Assembly (NCBI GenBank): GCA_001414485.1
Contig: LLEY01000060.1
Location: forward strand, 330,824-394,823
Origin: Calycina herbarum
Taxonomy: Eukaryota > Ascomycota > Leotiomycetes > Helotiales > Pezizellaceae
DNA length: 64,000 nt
Reading direction: 5' to 3'
The notes below the pieces were generated by a model, which was given only the letters and a program-made list of their open reading frames with translations, did not search any database and was not told where the DNA came from. Made by a program: the position numbers and the translations under genes. This document shows, piece by piece, positions 1 to 11,011 of this stretch. Each line of letters starts with the position of its first letter. Position 1 is the first letter of the stretch.

Positions 1-466
1 TAAGTAAGAGAGAGAAGACCAAAAAGTATTTAGTACCCTTTCAAATTATGTATATACAGTCAGTCGGGTGACAGAAGTCTTGAGACACCTGCTTTTTTAT
101 ACTAAGAAAGAACTGCTAAAACTCATCTTCTTTAATCATATATTATAAATTAAACATTAATTATTCTCCTAAGATATACATGATTAAATCTCTTTAGCTT
201 AGTAAGATCTATACTTTCTACGATTAGGTTTAGTCTTTTAAGTAGGTTATCGCTTTTAAAATAGTACTAAACTAAGTAGCGATAGAATTCCAGCGTTTTC
301 GGGCCTTTTTCAGTATAAAATCAGCTAAACTCCTAGTTACCTACCTTTGGTTTAGGTATATTACAAAGGTAGTAAGTATTAATAATAAACGAATTTTAGA
401 TAGAACTATTGTTTAGTAATTACCTAGTCTCTTTTCCCTAGGTTATGATTTTAGAATAGAAATTAG
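1..466. other. AT-rich degenerate DNA, no gene
   Basis: No reading frame is worth calling. From about 120 the sequence is AT-rich and poor in CA/TG, as in RIP-mutated transposon DNA further along the window. Positions 56-93 (TACAGTCAGTCGGGTGACAG and onward to GAGACACC) look like the terminal sequence of a Tc1/mariner-type transposon, but I cannot find the partner end or a transposase, so this stays a suggestion. Confidence 0.4.
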
Positions 467-776
467 TGTCACGAACCACAACTGAAGGCAAAGGCACAAG
501 AGTATGTGTGTGTAAATACGAGAATTTAAAGCTACAGTTCTATCTACGAAGGCAACGCGGGTTATATACCCAGAGGAAAGGGGTTGCTGAGTAAGTATAA
601 GCTGTAAGGAGCTGAAATCTCGTACGAGCTATAAAGAGCCAGAAGCACATATAGCTGAGATCTCGCCATAGCTTTCGTCATGGCTCTCGTTATGGATCTA
701 CACATCCCGAGGTGATTACCGAGGTCACGTGCTTTGTTACGTGTATTCTTCCAGGTTACGGACCAGCGCCGTAACA
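467..776. repeat. Solo LTR, family A-like, with 5-bp target-site duplication
   Basis: A 310-bp sequence begins TGTCACG and ends CGTAACA, the imperfect inverted termini expected of an LTR. It is flanked on both sides by ATTAG (462-466 and 777-781), a perfect 5-bp target-site duplication. Its start (AACTGAAGGCAAAGGCACAA), its middle (GAATTTAAAGCTACAGTTCT) and its end (TTACGGACCAGCGCCGTAAC) match the 232-bp LTR of family A at 42428, 50227, 56034 and 61326, but it is 78 bp longer. It keeps CACGTG and many CA/TG dinucleotides, so it is much less RIP-mutated than the isochore copies. No internal retrotransposon sequence adjoins it, so it is a solo LTR left by LTR-LTR recombination. Confidence 0.88.
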
Positions 777-1661
777 ATTAGTATCTATAAATAGAGTTAG
801 GTACTAGACTCTAGTGTAGTCTGTTATATTCTTGGTATTTCTCTTGTAATATATTGTTTTCTTAGATAGATTCAGCTGGATAGACTTCTTAAAGTCCAAG
901 AAAGCCGATTATTATTAATACTTTTACTAGACTTCCACGTTTTAGAGGGTGGTAGTAGGATTTTGCTTGGTAGATTTCCTTCTTTCCTGCTCCTTTTTAT
1001 CTTCACTGCTTCTGTTTGCTTCTGGATAACGTGATGTTACGTATTTAGTTGCTCATAATAAACATTAAGAGAAGCAATGAAAACAATGGGCTTGTTTAAG
1101 CAGGGGAATAAGTGAAATCATATCTCAAGTTGGAAAACATCGGTTTCATACATAAAACCAGTGGTTGATGTAGGTGATAATCTCAGTGACGGATTCTGGA
1201 TACTCCTAGAATTGAGTTGAGCTCTTAATACCGCTGGGTGCAAGTTAGCAGGACATGATGAGCTAGAAATCTTTGGACTTAAAAAGTCGATATTTGATTA
1301 AGATGTTTGCCAACTAGAGGAAACGAGAAAGTACATCGGAAACTGTAAGGGATACGTAGTGGCATGTGCTGGGATCTAGGACCACCGAATGTAATTACAG
1401 AGGCTCCCGGAGCTCATTTTGCATTTGGTTTTATTCTCCATTGGAATAAGGAAGAAAATTATGAATAAGCTATCTTAAAACTGGAGAAACTAATAGGTGA
1501 TCGACATATTTGCAAACTGTAGCGGCAAAATGGAATTGATAACGGAAATGACACAGCGAATTCCTCTTTACTAGGACCTCAAAGCATGTAAGGGAAAGGC
1601 CTCCAATAACGATCAAGATGCTTATACCAACCTCAAAAAATCATCGAATCTTAACATGTTC
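777..1661. other. Intergenic, no gene seen
   Basis: The stretch between the solo LTR and the 3' end of the HET gene holds no supportable gene. The first 250 bases are AT-rich with few CA/TG. From about 1030 the composition becomes normal, so the edge of mutated DNA lies near 1.0 kb. The last few hundred bases probably include the 3' UTR of the minus-strand HET gene. Confidence 0.5.
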
Positions 1662-3692
1662 CTATTCCAGCCGAAAACCCGAGAAACCTCCCGTTCGAGA
1701 CCAAGAATCCTCAGCCAAACCAGGAAGAAATGCAGGTCCAACAAATGTATAGCTCCCTTCTTCACCTGGTCTCAGAACAACAGGCATCTGCAAATTTGGA
1801 AGAAGCATAATCCTATCACCAACTCGGACAGCAGGTAATTGTCCATCGTGATTATCTCCCATCGGACCAACCCCAATGTATCCCCTCTCGCTAAAGAACA
1901 AATTGCGACCAAAACTAAACTCTCTTGAAATCCTTCCTTCTGTGTAAATGTGAAATTCCAACAAAATACCGTTTGCTACAATACCATCCCCGCGTCCGGC
2001 CTGTTCCATGAAAAAGTTTAGTTCTTCCTGTGTGAAATTCATCCGGTTGTGAACAGAGCCCTCTTGGAGGTTTGATGTGAGTAGCTCGTGTTGCTTTTCT
2101 GTACTCTTCGAAGCTGTATTTGTTTCGAGACTCTCGCTTGTGGTTTTGGATTCTTCGCCTATTTCTTCGAGAAGCCAATGCCTGACAACCGAGGTCTCTT
2201 GGAGTTTTGTTATAATTATCCTATATCGTTCTTCTATAATCTTCGAAGCTTCTTCTATTTCGGGAATCTCGCTTGTGATTCCGAAATCTTCGAGAACCCA
2301 ACGTGAGAACAGGGTGATAAAACTTTGTGTACTTGATGTTTCTCCTATATGCAGTGGGAGATAATAGTTCAATGTTGCCCACAAAATTCCCAGCATCTCC
2401 TCGATGCTATTAGAGGCTCTGGAAGGCCGACTCCTAAGTTGAATGGGGACCCCGTCCAAAATATCCTGCTGGTCAATACCAAAATTACTATCCTCAAAAA
2501 CAATAAAGCAAAAGAGCGGAAATTCTTTACCCTGTAGTGGGCTGGGCAATCGATATTGCGGCTCGAATGAGGAAAACCAAACCCATGATATCGCTTCTGA
2601 TTCGTCGAGTACTACATCCCTCCACATGAAATGGCTCAGCTTTTGAGACTCGAGAACCATGACTAATGTTGCTACCTGAAATACCTCCTGTTCGGGCATA
2701 TTATAATCGAGTAGCGAGAGGGAGCGTCGTGTATTCTTGGGGAGCATTCCAAGTAAAGCAAACACTCTGTCATGGGCCACCGAGACATGAAGTTGCCGAC
2801 GCTCTTTTTGTGCCTGACATTCTGTTCTCATCACACAGTGAAACAGACTCAGTTGTCTACCACCAGAAGCTAACTGCAAAAACCTCAAATTCTCCACCCT
2901 GTGCAGTGTACACAATTGGGTGGCAGCATCCGTTTCTTGTATTAACTTGAAGTACTTTGTAATTCCCGCCGTATGATAAAATACCACCCACGGACAAGAA
3001 AACCTCCCAAAGAGCACTTGAATCTTCGCCTGGTTTACAAGCGCCACCTCTTGTACGGTCCACAACCGAGTGAAGTAAGTTCTTGAAGCCACGATATCAA
3101 GAACATCCGGCCACGCAGGGTCCTGAGACAAATGTTTGATTTGGAGTCCATTATCAAGCCTCAAAGTACCCTCGATTTCGAGTTTATCGTCTTCGAAGCC
3201 TCTCGCAGCTTTAGTCAAGAGAGAAATAATCTCAAAGGCTTCTTTAGCAAGTCTAGGCGCCTCCCCGAGCCAAATGAGAACCCTGTCAGATTTGCTGTAT
3301 ATATCTTCCATCAAGGGCAGTTGTGTAATTTTATCGTTTTGGTCCTCTTGGTCAATACAGAGAGCATCAATCCACAGAAATTTGGTCGCGGAATCTTCGG
3401 CTTCTATCGCTCGAGTACGCAGTGCTTTGAGTGCGGCAAGTAGATTCGGAGTTCCTTTGATTATGGCACCTTCGCAGAAGATATCTTGGGTTCTTCCACC
3501 ACGTCCCCACTCATAAGACAAGGCCTCGCATTTTTCGAGGTCTGTAAGAGGGTGGTGAGATATATCGATGTGGATAGGTCCCTCGTCCTGTCCTAGGTGG
3601 AGTTGAAGCATCCTTATTTCACCAGGATTCAGGGGCTCGTAGCGATACATATGCGATGGGGGTTGTTGATCTGTGACGGGTGAAGACGACAT
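1662..3692 (-). CDS. HET-domain (heterokaryon incompatibility) protein
   Basis: A single-exon frame of 676 aa starts at an ATG at 3692. The N-terminal part carries the HET domain in its usual order: ALSYEWG (residues 57-63), an NLLAALKALR helix (about 83-92), LWIDALCIDQ (106-115), then an MEDIYSKSDRVLIWLG segment (128-143). The C-terminal half has no domain I recognise beyond the general architecture of long fungal HET proteins; its residues about 490-580 are acidic and rich in Ser/Thr. HET proteins are known to trigger programmed cell death when genetically different hyphae fuse, and form large, fast-evolving families. Whether this one acts in incompatibility is inferred only. It lies between a solo LTR and RIP-mutated DNA yet is itself open and normal in composition, as expected of a single-copy accessory gene. 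Confidence 0.9.
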   Translation of the reverse strand: MSSSPVTDQQPPSHMYRYEPLNPGEIRMLQLHLGQDEGPIHIDISHHPLTDLEKCEALSYEWGRGGRTQDIFCEGAIIKGTPNLLAALKALRTRAIEAEDSATKFLWIDALCIDQEDQNDKITQLPLMEDIYSKSDRVLIWLGEAPRLAKEAFEIISLLTKAARGFEDDKLEIEGTLRLDNGLQIKHLSQDPAWPDVLDIVASRTYFTRLWTVQEVALVNQAKIQVLFGRFSCPWVVFYHTAGITKYFKLIQETDAATQLCTLHRVENLRFLQLASGGRQLSLFHCVMRTECQAQKERRQLHVSVAHDRVFALLGMLPKNTRRSLSLLDYNMPEQEVFQVATLVMVLESQKLSHFMWRDVVLDESEAISWVWFSSFEPQYRLPSPLQGKEFPLFCFIVFEDSNFGIDQQDILDGVPIQLRSRPSRASNSIEEMLGILWATLNYYLPLHIGETSSTQSFITLFSRWVLEDFGITSEIPEIEEASKIIEERYRIIITKLQETSVVRHWLLEEIGEESKTTSESLETNTASKSTEKQHELLTSNLQEGSVHNRMNFTQEELNFFMEQAGRGDGIVANGILLEFHIYTEGRISREFSFGRNLFFSERGYIGVGPMGDNHDGQLPAVRVGDRIMLLPNLQMPVVLRPGEEGSYTFVGPAFLPGLAEDSWSRTGGFSGFRLE

Positions 3693-4180
3693 ATTTCTTT
3701 TGATCGCTTGGGACGTGATGTTTGAGAATCGAGAATGCTAGGCAATGGGTGTAAGCAGATGAATGGATTTTGCGGTTTTGCCACCGAGGCCGAAGTATGT
3801 CATCTGCACCGCCTCTAAAAATGCGTCCTGCTGACTGCAGTTTCGAAGCCTTAGATATGCCACCGTCTACAAATCTAGTAGTGCTTAGAAATGAACCACG
3901 AAACAGTTGAATCTTTCGAAATTTAACGGGTTTCTGAACTTTACGAACGAGGTATATAAGAGCAACTTATTTATACTAAAGAAATAGACTAGTAATAAAA
4001 GAAAGATTGACAATTGTCACATTTACATCCATTTTAATTTTTTGGCGACTTACTATTAATTCGTAAGTAACAAAAATACCCTTTTAATACCCCTTCATTT
4101 ATTTTAAGTATATTTGCACCAAGAATAAATGTTTCCATGTAGTGTATAAAACAGGGAAACTTCTGTCAGAGAGTCGATCT
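3693..4180. other. HET gene upstream region
   Basis: The first 200 bases upstream of the HET gene have normal composition and probably hold its promoter. From about 3950 the sequence becomes AT-rich. No gene is seen. Confidence 0.4.
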
Positions 4181-4201
4181 GTTAATTATGATCCACTATA
4201 A

Positions 4202-4276
4202 CTCCTGCGTGGTACTGAGTATAAGCAGGGTGCGGACTTGTATACGAGTCCACCACCGGAGAGTACCACGCAGGAG
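4202..4276. repeat. Compound inverted repeat (15-bp arms with an inner palindrome)
   Basis: CTCCTGCGTGGTACT at 4202-4216 is the exact reverse complement of 4262-4276, with a 45-bp spacer. The spacer contains a second near-perfect palindrome at 4234-4251 (GGACTTGTATACGAGTCC, one T-G pair). The structure could fold as a hairpin on a hairpin. It lies in AT-rich, transposon-like DNA, so a remnant of a miniature inverted-repeat element is one explanation. Confidence 0.75.
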
Positions 4277-5169
4277 ATAACCGTAGCGTCAGCAGGTGAA
4301 TCGGGTACTTTTGCCTACCTAATTCTATGCTCTTGGAACTCCTTTGCACAACACCTTCGTACAATAGTAGAATACGACCAAAACCAAAACCAAAAGCGCG
4401 CCCTGGCTAGGGTACTGGAAGTTAGATTCCAGGTATACAGTACAACAGTATAGAGGCCGCAAAAGAGGCCATTCAATTTTGGCTGTCGGATCGCGGAGAG
4501 TCGTGGGAATGTAAGATTACTTATATACAAGGTGAAGGAGACTGCAACTTCGGTAGTAGATGGGTATATCTGACAGTTGCAAATTGATAATGTAGCATTT
4601 ATATCACAAAAAATAAAAAGGGGGGGTATAGTTATCACCTACAAGGAAAGTGTCAAAGAAAGAATGAAATATCAGCAATTACTAAAGAAGTATCTATTGC
4701 TAGAAAAAAAGTGTTAAAAGAATTAATAGAATAGATATTAACCAGGGGTAAGACAAAGATGTCTATCCTATATAAGACAAAATGTTAAAGCCATACTGAA
4801 ATTCTACAAGAAAAATCCCGGAACTTGGAAGGATCTTGCCTTCCACTTTTTCTTAAGCTATCTCGATAACTACTTTCAAATAACCCCCATCATTTAGTCG
4901 TAAACCTCTCCACACAAACATAAACAACAACGAGAAGCCAAATCTCAATCCTCTGCCACAGGCAAAAAAATACTTGGGAATCCTACGCGACAACAATCCC
5001 AACCAGACTTTTGCCTCCATTGAACTCCATTTCATAACCACAGACAAGACAGCCTTCCCATTATGCAAAAGAAGGTGGGTATCTAACTCGCTCGCTAAAT
5101 CCAAAACAAACACCACCCTCCCGCTCCCATCCCCTACTCAAAAAATCATCATTATGTGTCGCAGATACA
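4277..5169. other. AT-rich intergenic, no gene
   Basis: This segment has a short G-run near 4620 and mixed composition, with no frame showing domain similarity. A CACA/CCA-rich part (about 4860-5160) lies just past the stop of the ric8 copy and may be its former 3' flank. Confidence 0.4.
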
Positions 5170-6817
5170 TCAATCAGAATCCGCATCATCAGGAAACTCC
5201 TCAAACCTGCCCTCTTGAAATGCTTTCGTCACCGGATTCTCAATATCCACAATGCCCGTCTTCTTAAGCCTACAAAAAGAGTTAGTCGCGAATCAAGCGT
5301 ATGATCAAGAGAGGAAAGAAATATACTAACCTTTTAAATAGCACAAACAACCTCTCCGCCTCTCGTTCTTTCTCCTCATCCGTCATATTAATATCCACCT
5401 TCTCCTTCTTATTAATAAATTAACTAGTAATAGGATTCACCCTCCCCTCTATAGTCTAACTGTCCTAACTAGCCCTCTCACTACCACTCGTGCTCCACGC
5501 CTCTATCATACTTGTAGGAATCGGCATATTATATAAGAATAAGAAGCCTGATGCGAATCTATACCCGACGTTGCGGACGAAGGTTAATACATCTTTATCG
5601 CTTAAGTCGAACAGGAGACCAGAGGCAGATTCTCGGATTTGTAGAATCGCGGGGTTGGTGAAGAGGTGTAGTAATCGAGATGATAACGTTTTAGCTCTTT
5701 TTAAGGGTTAGAGTCTATCGGTGCTTGATAGGAGGATAAGTTTTCGCATTTGTGCTTTAAAATCTAAGGGGCTGACTTCATAGAGGACTCTGAGAAGTAT
5801 AAGGAGAGGTGAGACTAGATATTCAAGTTCGTCGTCGGTATAGACTTTTATTAATTTATCGCGGAGTTCGACGAAATAGTCTAAATAGATTGTTGAAGTG
5901 CTTTTGGGGAAAAGTACTATAATACTATCTTTAGTCCTTAAGTCGAGGTTAATAAGCGTATTAATCAGGGGGGTAATTGGCGAGCTGAGCAGTTTACTTG
6001 ATGAAATAGGAACCTTGCTGAGGAGGACTAGGATGTGTTGTAGAGAAGAGGAGAATACTCTAACGCGGTCTAGACAAAAATGTGTGATATTAAACAGTAG
6101 CTTGAGTGACTCTACTAAAGCCATATCTTGCATTGGGTCCGGTTCCTTAGGTTTCTTAGCCTTTATGGATATGGACTTTGCATGTCTGCCGATATTCTGG
6201 CAAATATTATCCGCGAGCTGGTCTTTGTCGATGAGTTTCGTAAGATCGATATTCGCTCCGTAGGTTGTGAGAAATAGAATCTAGGAAGTAAAAAACTCAT
6301 CATCCCTACTGTCGTTCTTCAATTTCTAGCAAGCCTTCAACATATATCCTAAATCTATAAATATTTATCTTGTTTTAGCTTTTAAAAGCATGGCATTCGC
6401 AAGACAACGAAGCGCGTTTCAAGAGGTGGTTTACGAGGGGCTGTTGAAAGTATGGCGAGTTAAAGTTTCTATGCCCTTTTTTGATGTTAGCCAACTGTCT
6501 ATTCTCCCGCCTAAGCTTCAACTGACCTCTTTCGTAAATATTAGGTCGGCATTGGAGGGGTCGCGGCTGTAAATTTTAAGTTGTTCGAGGTGCATATCGC
6601 GTTCTAGTGGAATTAGAGGACGAATGGATTTTTCGTTCGAGGGGTGGATTACGTACGATGGGGGAGAAGGGTGATCTCTTGCAGGTCTTGCTTCAGCTCA
6701 TTCATAAGCTTTGTTACATCTTCGAGCTTTGCTATAAGCTTGTTAGTTAATGCGAAGCGTTGAGGGAAGGGCAGATGGCATACCTGAACCAGTCAGCGCT
6801 CCAGAAGAAGTGGACAT
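5170..6817 (-). pseudogene. ric8: RIP-inactivated copy of RIC8 (synembryn-type G-alpha exchange factor)
   Basis: Read on the minus strand from the ATG at 6817, the frame follows a fungal Ric8 protein from end to end. It begins MSTSSGALTGS, then an intron, AKLEDVTKLMNELKQDLQ, a further intron, IYSRDPSNADLIFTKE and so on. The middle (6133-5711) is still open for about 140 codons and the end reads ENPVTKAFQEGRFEEFPDDA before a TGA at 5170-5172. Introns still look spliceable. At least nine in-frame stops interrupt it (codons at 6431, 6419, 6365, 6326, 6281, 5708, 5465, 5456 and 5420), each explained by CAA, CAG or CGA becoming TAA, TAG or TGA. Ric8 normally acts at the plasma membrane and cytosol as chaperone and exchange factor for heterotrimeric G-alpha subunits. 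This copy cannot make a full protein. A functional gene presumably exists elsewhere, since RIP acts on duplicates. Confidence 0.88.
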
Positions 6818-8113
6818 CCTTGGGGTTGCCTGAAGCATACCCGAACTCTTTCCCATAAATTACTTGACCCCTTCCACTGTAAACTTACCGTCATTTTCAC
6901 CTTCTATTCTATCATTCTTTCTTAGACCCGCTCTAAAATAGGAACTCCATTCCCAGCTCTTCAATTTAGTTAAGCTATCCTCTGAGAAAAATGGTTGAGA
7001 CAATCTCTTATGATTTCTGGACTGTTGTCAATCATTGATTTGTACCGTGTTCTCCTTGAGGTATACCAGCTTCTCATCGACAGGAGCTAATACCAGGCTG
7101 GAATAGATAATTTGAGCATTTCTTATAATCCCTATCAAGTTGAATTGAAACGTTCAAGGTTCACGATAACGGGGGACGGCAAAGTGCAATTATTATGGGG
7201 CTCCATGACCTCGAAGTGTTTGAAAACAAAAAGCTTTGAAAAGATATTGGCGGGTACGAGATGAAAAGAGAACGCAGGTCTATTCATGAGAAATCCTCTA
7301 TATGCGAACTTGTTTATGAATATTGGAGGCACTTCTGTCCAACCCCCATGATTGTATTCACACTTTGAAGTGATGAGTGGAAGAACAATTATGGAGACTG
7401 TCAAAAATGCGTGTGACAGACTCCTTCATTAAAGATTTGCGACAGTAGTATGAAGAACTAGTAACTAGGTATCAGCAACTTGTTGTAACGTGATTAATTT
7501 TGTGTAATTCGTTTTCTTAATGATGTAATTAATCACACCTCACAGTAAAAGCACCACTCACAATGTAAGACCTCATTCCCTTGAAAACTTAAGCACTTGA
7601 AACGAACTCGATATTTGTCCAAATTGGTCCGTCTAGACATTGACGAGAGCAAAATAATAATCAATGATTCCTGCATATGAATCAGCAACCCTGAGGAGAC
7701 ATGGAGAAAAAGTAGAGTGACACCCGACACTTCCAACATACTATCTTTCCTCTAATTTTATGTACCAAAGCAAAGGGATCCTTGGCCGAAATACCTCATA
7801 GGTATATATCTTATACTATTCTTTCTATATTGGTGTCATAGATTCCACGGTATGCTGTTCTGTTGTATTGATGATGAATTTGAGACTAGTGAAGTTTACT
7901 GCTAGGTCTTGTTCTTCTCCGATTCTTTGGCTGGACCCCGCCTCGAAGTGATGAGAAGGATGTGCTTCCCTACAAGGAGCCGACTTCAGCAAGGATTGGC
8001 AAACCCCTTCAAGAAAAACCTTGCCAGCAGCGCCGACAAGAAAGACTCTCACCAGGCGGCGACATTGTAAAAATGAAACGAGGGTCGTCAGATAATGAGA
8101 TTTACATATTTAC
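6818..8113. other. Intergenic, no gene seen
   Basis: This lies upstream of the ric8 copy. The first part may be the duplicated ric8 promoter. The short frames here (for instance 7135-7404 minus) have no domain signature and I do not call them. Confidence 0.4.
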
Positions 8114-8242
8114 GAAAAAAGTGACGTTGAAGGAGAGGAGCATATATATCGAGCTAGATAACAAGTTTTCCAAAGCATCTGGAAGGGACCGTACCTGAAA
8201 GAGAGAAAAATTACATTGAAGGAGAGGCGCATATATATTGAG
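8114..8242. repeat. Pair of about 38-bp direct repeats
   Basis: 8114-8153 and 8205-8242 share a core running from TTGAAGGAGAGG through CATATATAT to GAG. They differ mostly by transitions (GACG/TACA, TCGAG/TTGAG) and a short indel in the A-run. They may be a local duplication or part of a degenerate repeat. Confidence 0.6.
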
Positions 8243-8248
8243 TAAGTG

Positions 8249-8318
8249 TTCATTCGATCGTTCAGCGTACATCGCAGCGATAGCAATAAATTAAGTTCTC
8301 CTAGAACAATCGAATGAA
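8249..8318. repeat. Imperfect inverted repeat, 15-bp arms
   Basis: TTCATTCGATCGTTC at 8249-8263 pairs with GAACAATCGAATGAA at 8304-8318 with one mismatch and a 40-bp spacer. It follows directly on the direct-repeat pair, so the two may belong to one small element. Confidence 0.6.
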
Positions 8319-10991
8319 AAGAGCAAAGTAAAGTAGGAAGGATAGTTGGGAAGAATGAACAGCAAGTGCTTCTATAAGTATCCGGTTTAATTTAATTACT
8401 CTGGGCTTCTCACGTTGATTTGACAAGTTTACAACGAACAATGACCGGTACTCCAAGATCATGCACGAGAGTCCAAACTTCAAATTCTAAATTCATGGTC
8501 CGTCAACCCCAATTGAACCCACTTCCCCCGACAGGGCTTGAAATATGCTTGTCCCCAAGTTGGAAATCAATGACAACAAATGAACAGAAGTTGAGAATTA
8601 ATAACTAAAAGGACTTCATCTCGACTAGAATGGGCATACCTATAATATTCCATGGTTACAGAGTACAGATGCAACCACAGAGTCTTGGAGAGATTAAGAA
8701 AATGAAGTTTTGATCCCCTGGAACCTCTTCAGCTGCATTGTTCTTCGAAAATCCTACATCATAGCAAATTATCTTCTTTGAGGAAATTCCATCATTATCT
8801 CACGCTGGCCGGTAACAAGGAACCCGAAGAACATAAGGCCATGAAAATGAGTTCTTTAGTTTGATGGGGAACTATATAAGCTCTTGAAGAAGTACGGAGA
8901 GCCCGAAAAATGCAAACTCGATTTAAGTTCCACAACTTAATGCTTGGGCAGAAAGAAAGAGAACAACGTTAGGAAAATATTCGTATACCGATGTGGTCAT
9001 AATGGGTACAGTAAGCACAGTGACTTTAGCATGGAAGACGACGACGCGTCAAGTGCAAATAAAAGTAGGAGAAATGCTGGATATATGATACTAAATATGA
9101 AAATTTGTTCATGGAGATCTCTTTTTAGTAAAATTCGTTGTCGAATGTACCACGAGCCTCAAAATGCGTTTTACCATATCGAAAAAGCTTCTACTCGACT
9201 CTCTACTGCACTTTTTAATCAACAGACGAACATGACTGGGCTTCGAGAACTTTTAGAGTTTTGCTGGAAATAGTATTGGAAGTTTGAGAGGTGTTTGTGA
9301 TTTTTTCTCTTGAATATAAACGACGTGCTAAGATTCTCAGCGAGATGACTCATGTGTTGCATTTTGATTGGGCTTGGAAACCAGAAACGGAACCGCGAAT
9401 TCAAAGGTTCGGTTGGAACTAACCAATTTCTTTCGTGTTGGACTTTTACGCAAATAGTCTTGAGGTGATTTAGACAACATATAGAGGGCTAGGTCAATTA
9501 ATAACCTCTACATCACACAAATCCTTGAACGACCTATGGAGACCGGAGTGCCAATGGTAACTTTCAGACATTCGAATTGCAAGCAAAAAGTGCTTGAAGT
9601 TCTCGTGGTATGATGCGCATTTGGTTCTCTCCAACGAAGATCTATTGTGAATGGCTCCATGCCGGAATCACTTACAAGAATATCGACATAAAATTACATC
9701 AAAGCCTCGTTCAGCAACCAAGAAATGTAATCTAAGAACAACCCGAACAGAGAACCACAGAAATCCAAGTATGGTAACCAAGGAAACAAGAGCAACATGG
9801 CAAAATCCCATATAAAAAAGAAACCACATTCAGAATCCCCCGAGCTCTTATACACGCACCAAATTGATTAACCTCCATGTACGAAACCCCCGATGAAGAA
9901 GAGAAAAAAAATCAACAACAGGGAAGTAACCAAGCATCGGATAATAAATCAACCAAACATCGCACCTCCCATATCCCCTCAACCTTTGGAAACGAAAAAC
10001 AATGTGGGGTACGTCGTGTGTGGAAAATATGGAATCTCATAAACGAGATCTCAATCTCCATCGGAGAATTTCCATCTCTCCCAAGACACCAAGGATCTAT
10101 CTCTCAGAGGACCAACCACGAGATGATGAGAACACGTGATGCACGCCAACACCATAAGGGAATAAAAACCTCATCGTATCGATCTCGTGGGACCCCGTAA
10201 GAGGTCACACATACTCGATTTGTTCGCCCAATCGTGTGTCTAAGACATTTCAAACATTTACGATCCTGTGAGCTTCGAAAACGACGACACCGCAGTGAGG
10301 TATTTGTGTACGGAGGTACCGCACCACTATACAAGTTGTATTGGAAAGAAAAAACCCAACGAACACAGAGAGTTTCCCAACAAGGCTGGCTGGTGATGCT
10401 TGTTGCCCGAGAACGTGGATTGGAACGGCCACGGGAGACGCGGGTGACGGGAGGGAGGCGAGAAGCGTGCCGAAGGACTGGGGATTTTCATTCGATGGGC
10501 TGGGAAGCGTGGCGTGCTGTCAGAGATCAATATTGGACAGGAAGAACCGAATCAAAGCTTCATCAACACCCACTCGAACATGTCGGGTTTGGAAGCATCC
10601 CGGTTGGTAAGATACAAACTCAGTGACACGACACCGGAGAGTTACCAACCAGAGAGAGACAAACGAAGAAGGCAACATAGTGACCAAGATATCTCGACGG
10701 AAGGCCGTGTGAGAGAAGAAGAAAATTCCGTACAAGCCCTCATAATTGGGACCAAGTATTCCTTTCTCTGTACATGAAATCCAGCCACTTTCCATGCACA
10801 TCGCTCAATTCGGGAATGCGGGCATGCAAAGTACATCCACATATCAGACCACGGACCACGGAAAATCAAAACATCAATCCTGCCCGTACCATAGATGTCA
10901 GGCCGCCCGCTCTGTCCGACCAACGGCCGCAGAAGGGTGTGCTGCCGAACTGTTGTGTCGATTACTTCGCTCAACACCCTGCAGCTCAATC

Positions 10992-11011
10992 CCAACCAAC
11001 CAACCAACCAA
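10992..11011. repeat. Microsatellite (CCAA)5
   Basis: Five tandem CCAA units are read directly from the sequence. Confidence 0.9.

Noticed and set aside
562..777. 71-codon minus frame
   Set aside because: It lies wholly inside the solo LTR and has no protein signature.
5708..6133. Stand-alone 141-codon gene
   Set aside because: It is the least damaged part of the ric8 pseudogene; the frame continues on both sides through stops.
8944..9273. 109-codon plus frame
   Set aside because: It starts at TTG, has no domain, and no exon partner was found.
9877..10200. 107-codon plus frame with a charged N-terminus
   Set aside because: Low-complexity, no family resemblance, and consistent with chance in 10 kb of such DNA.
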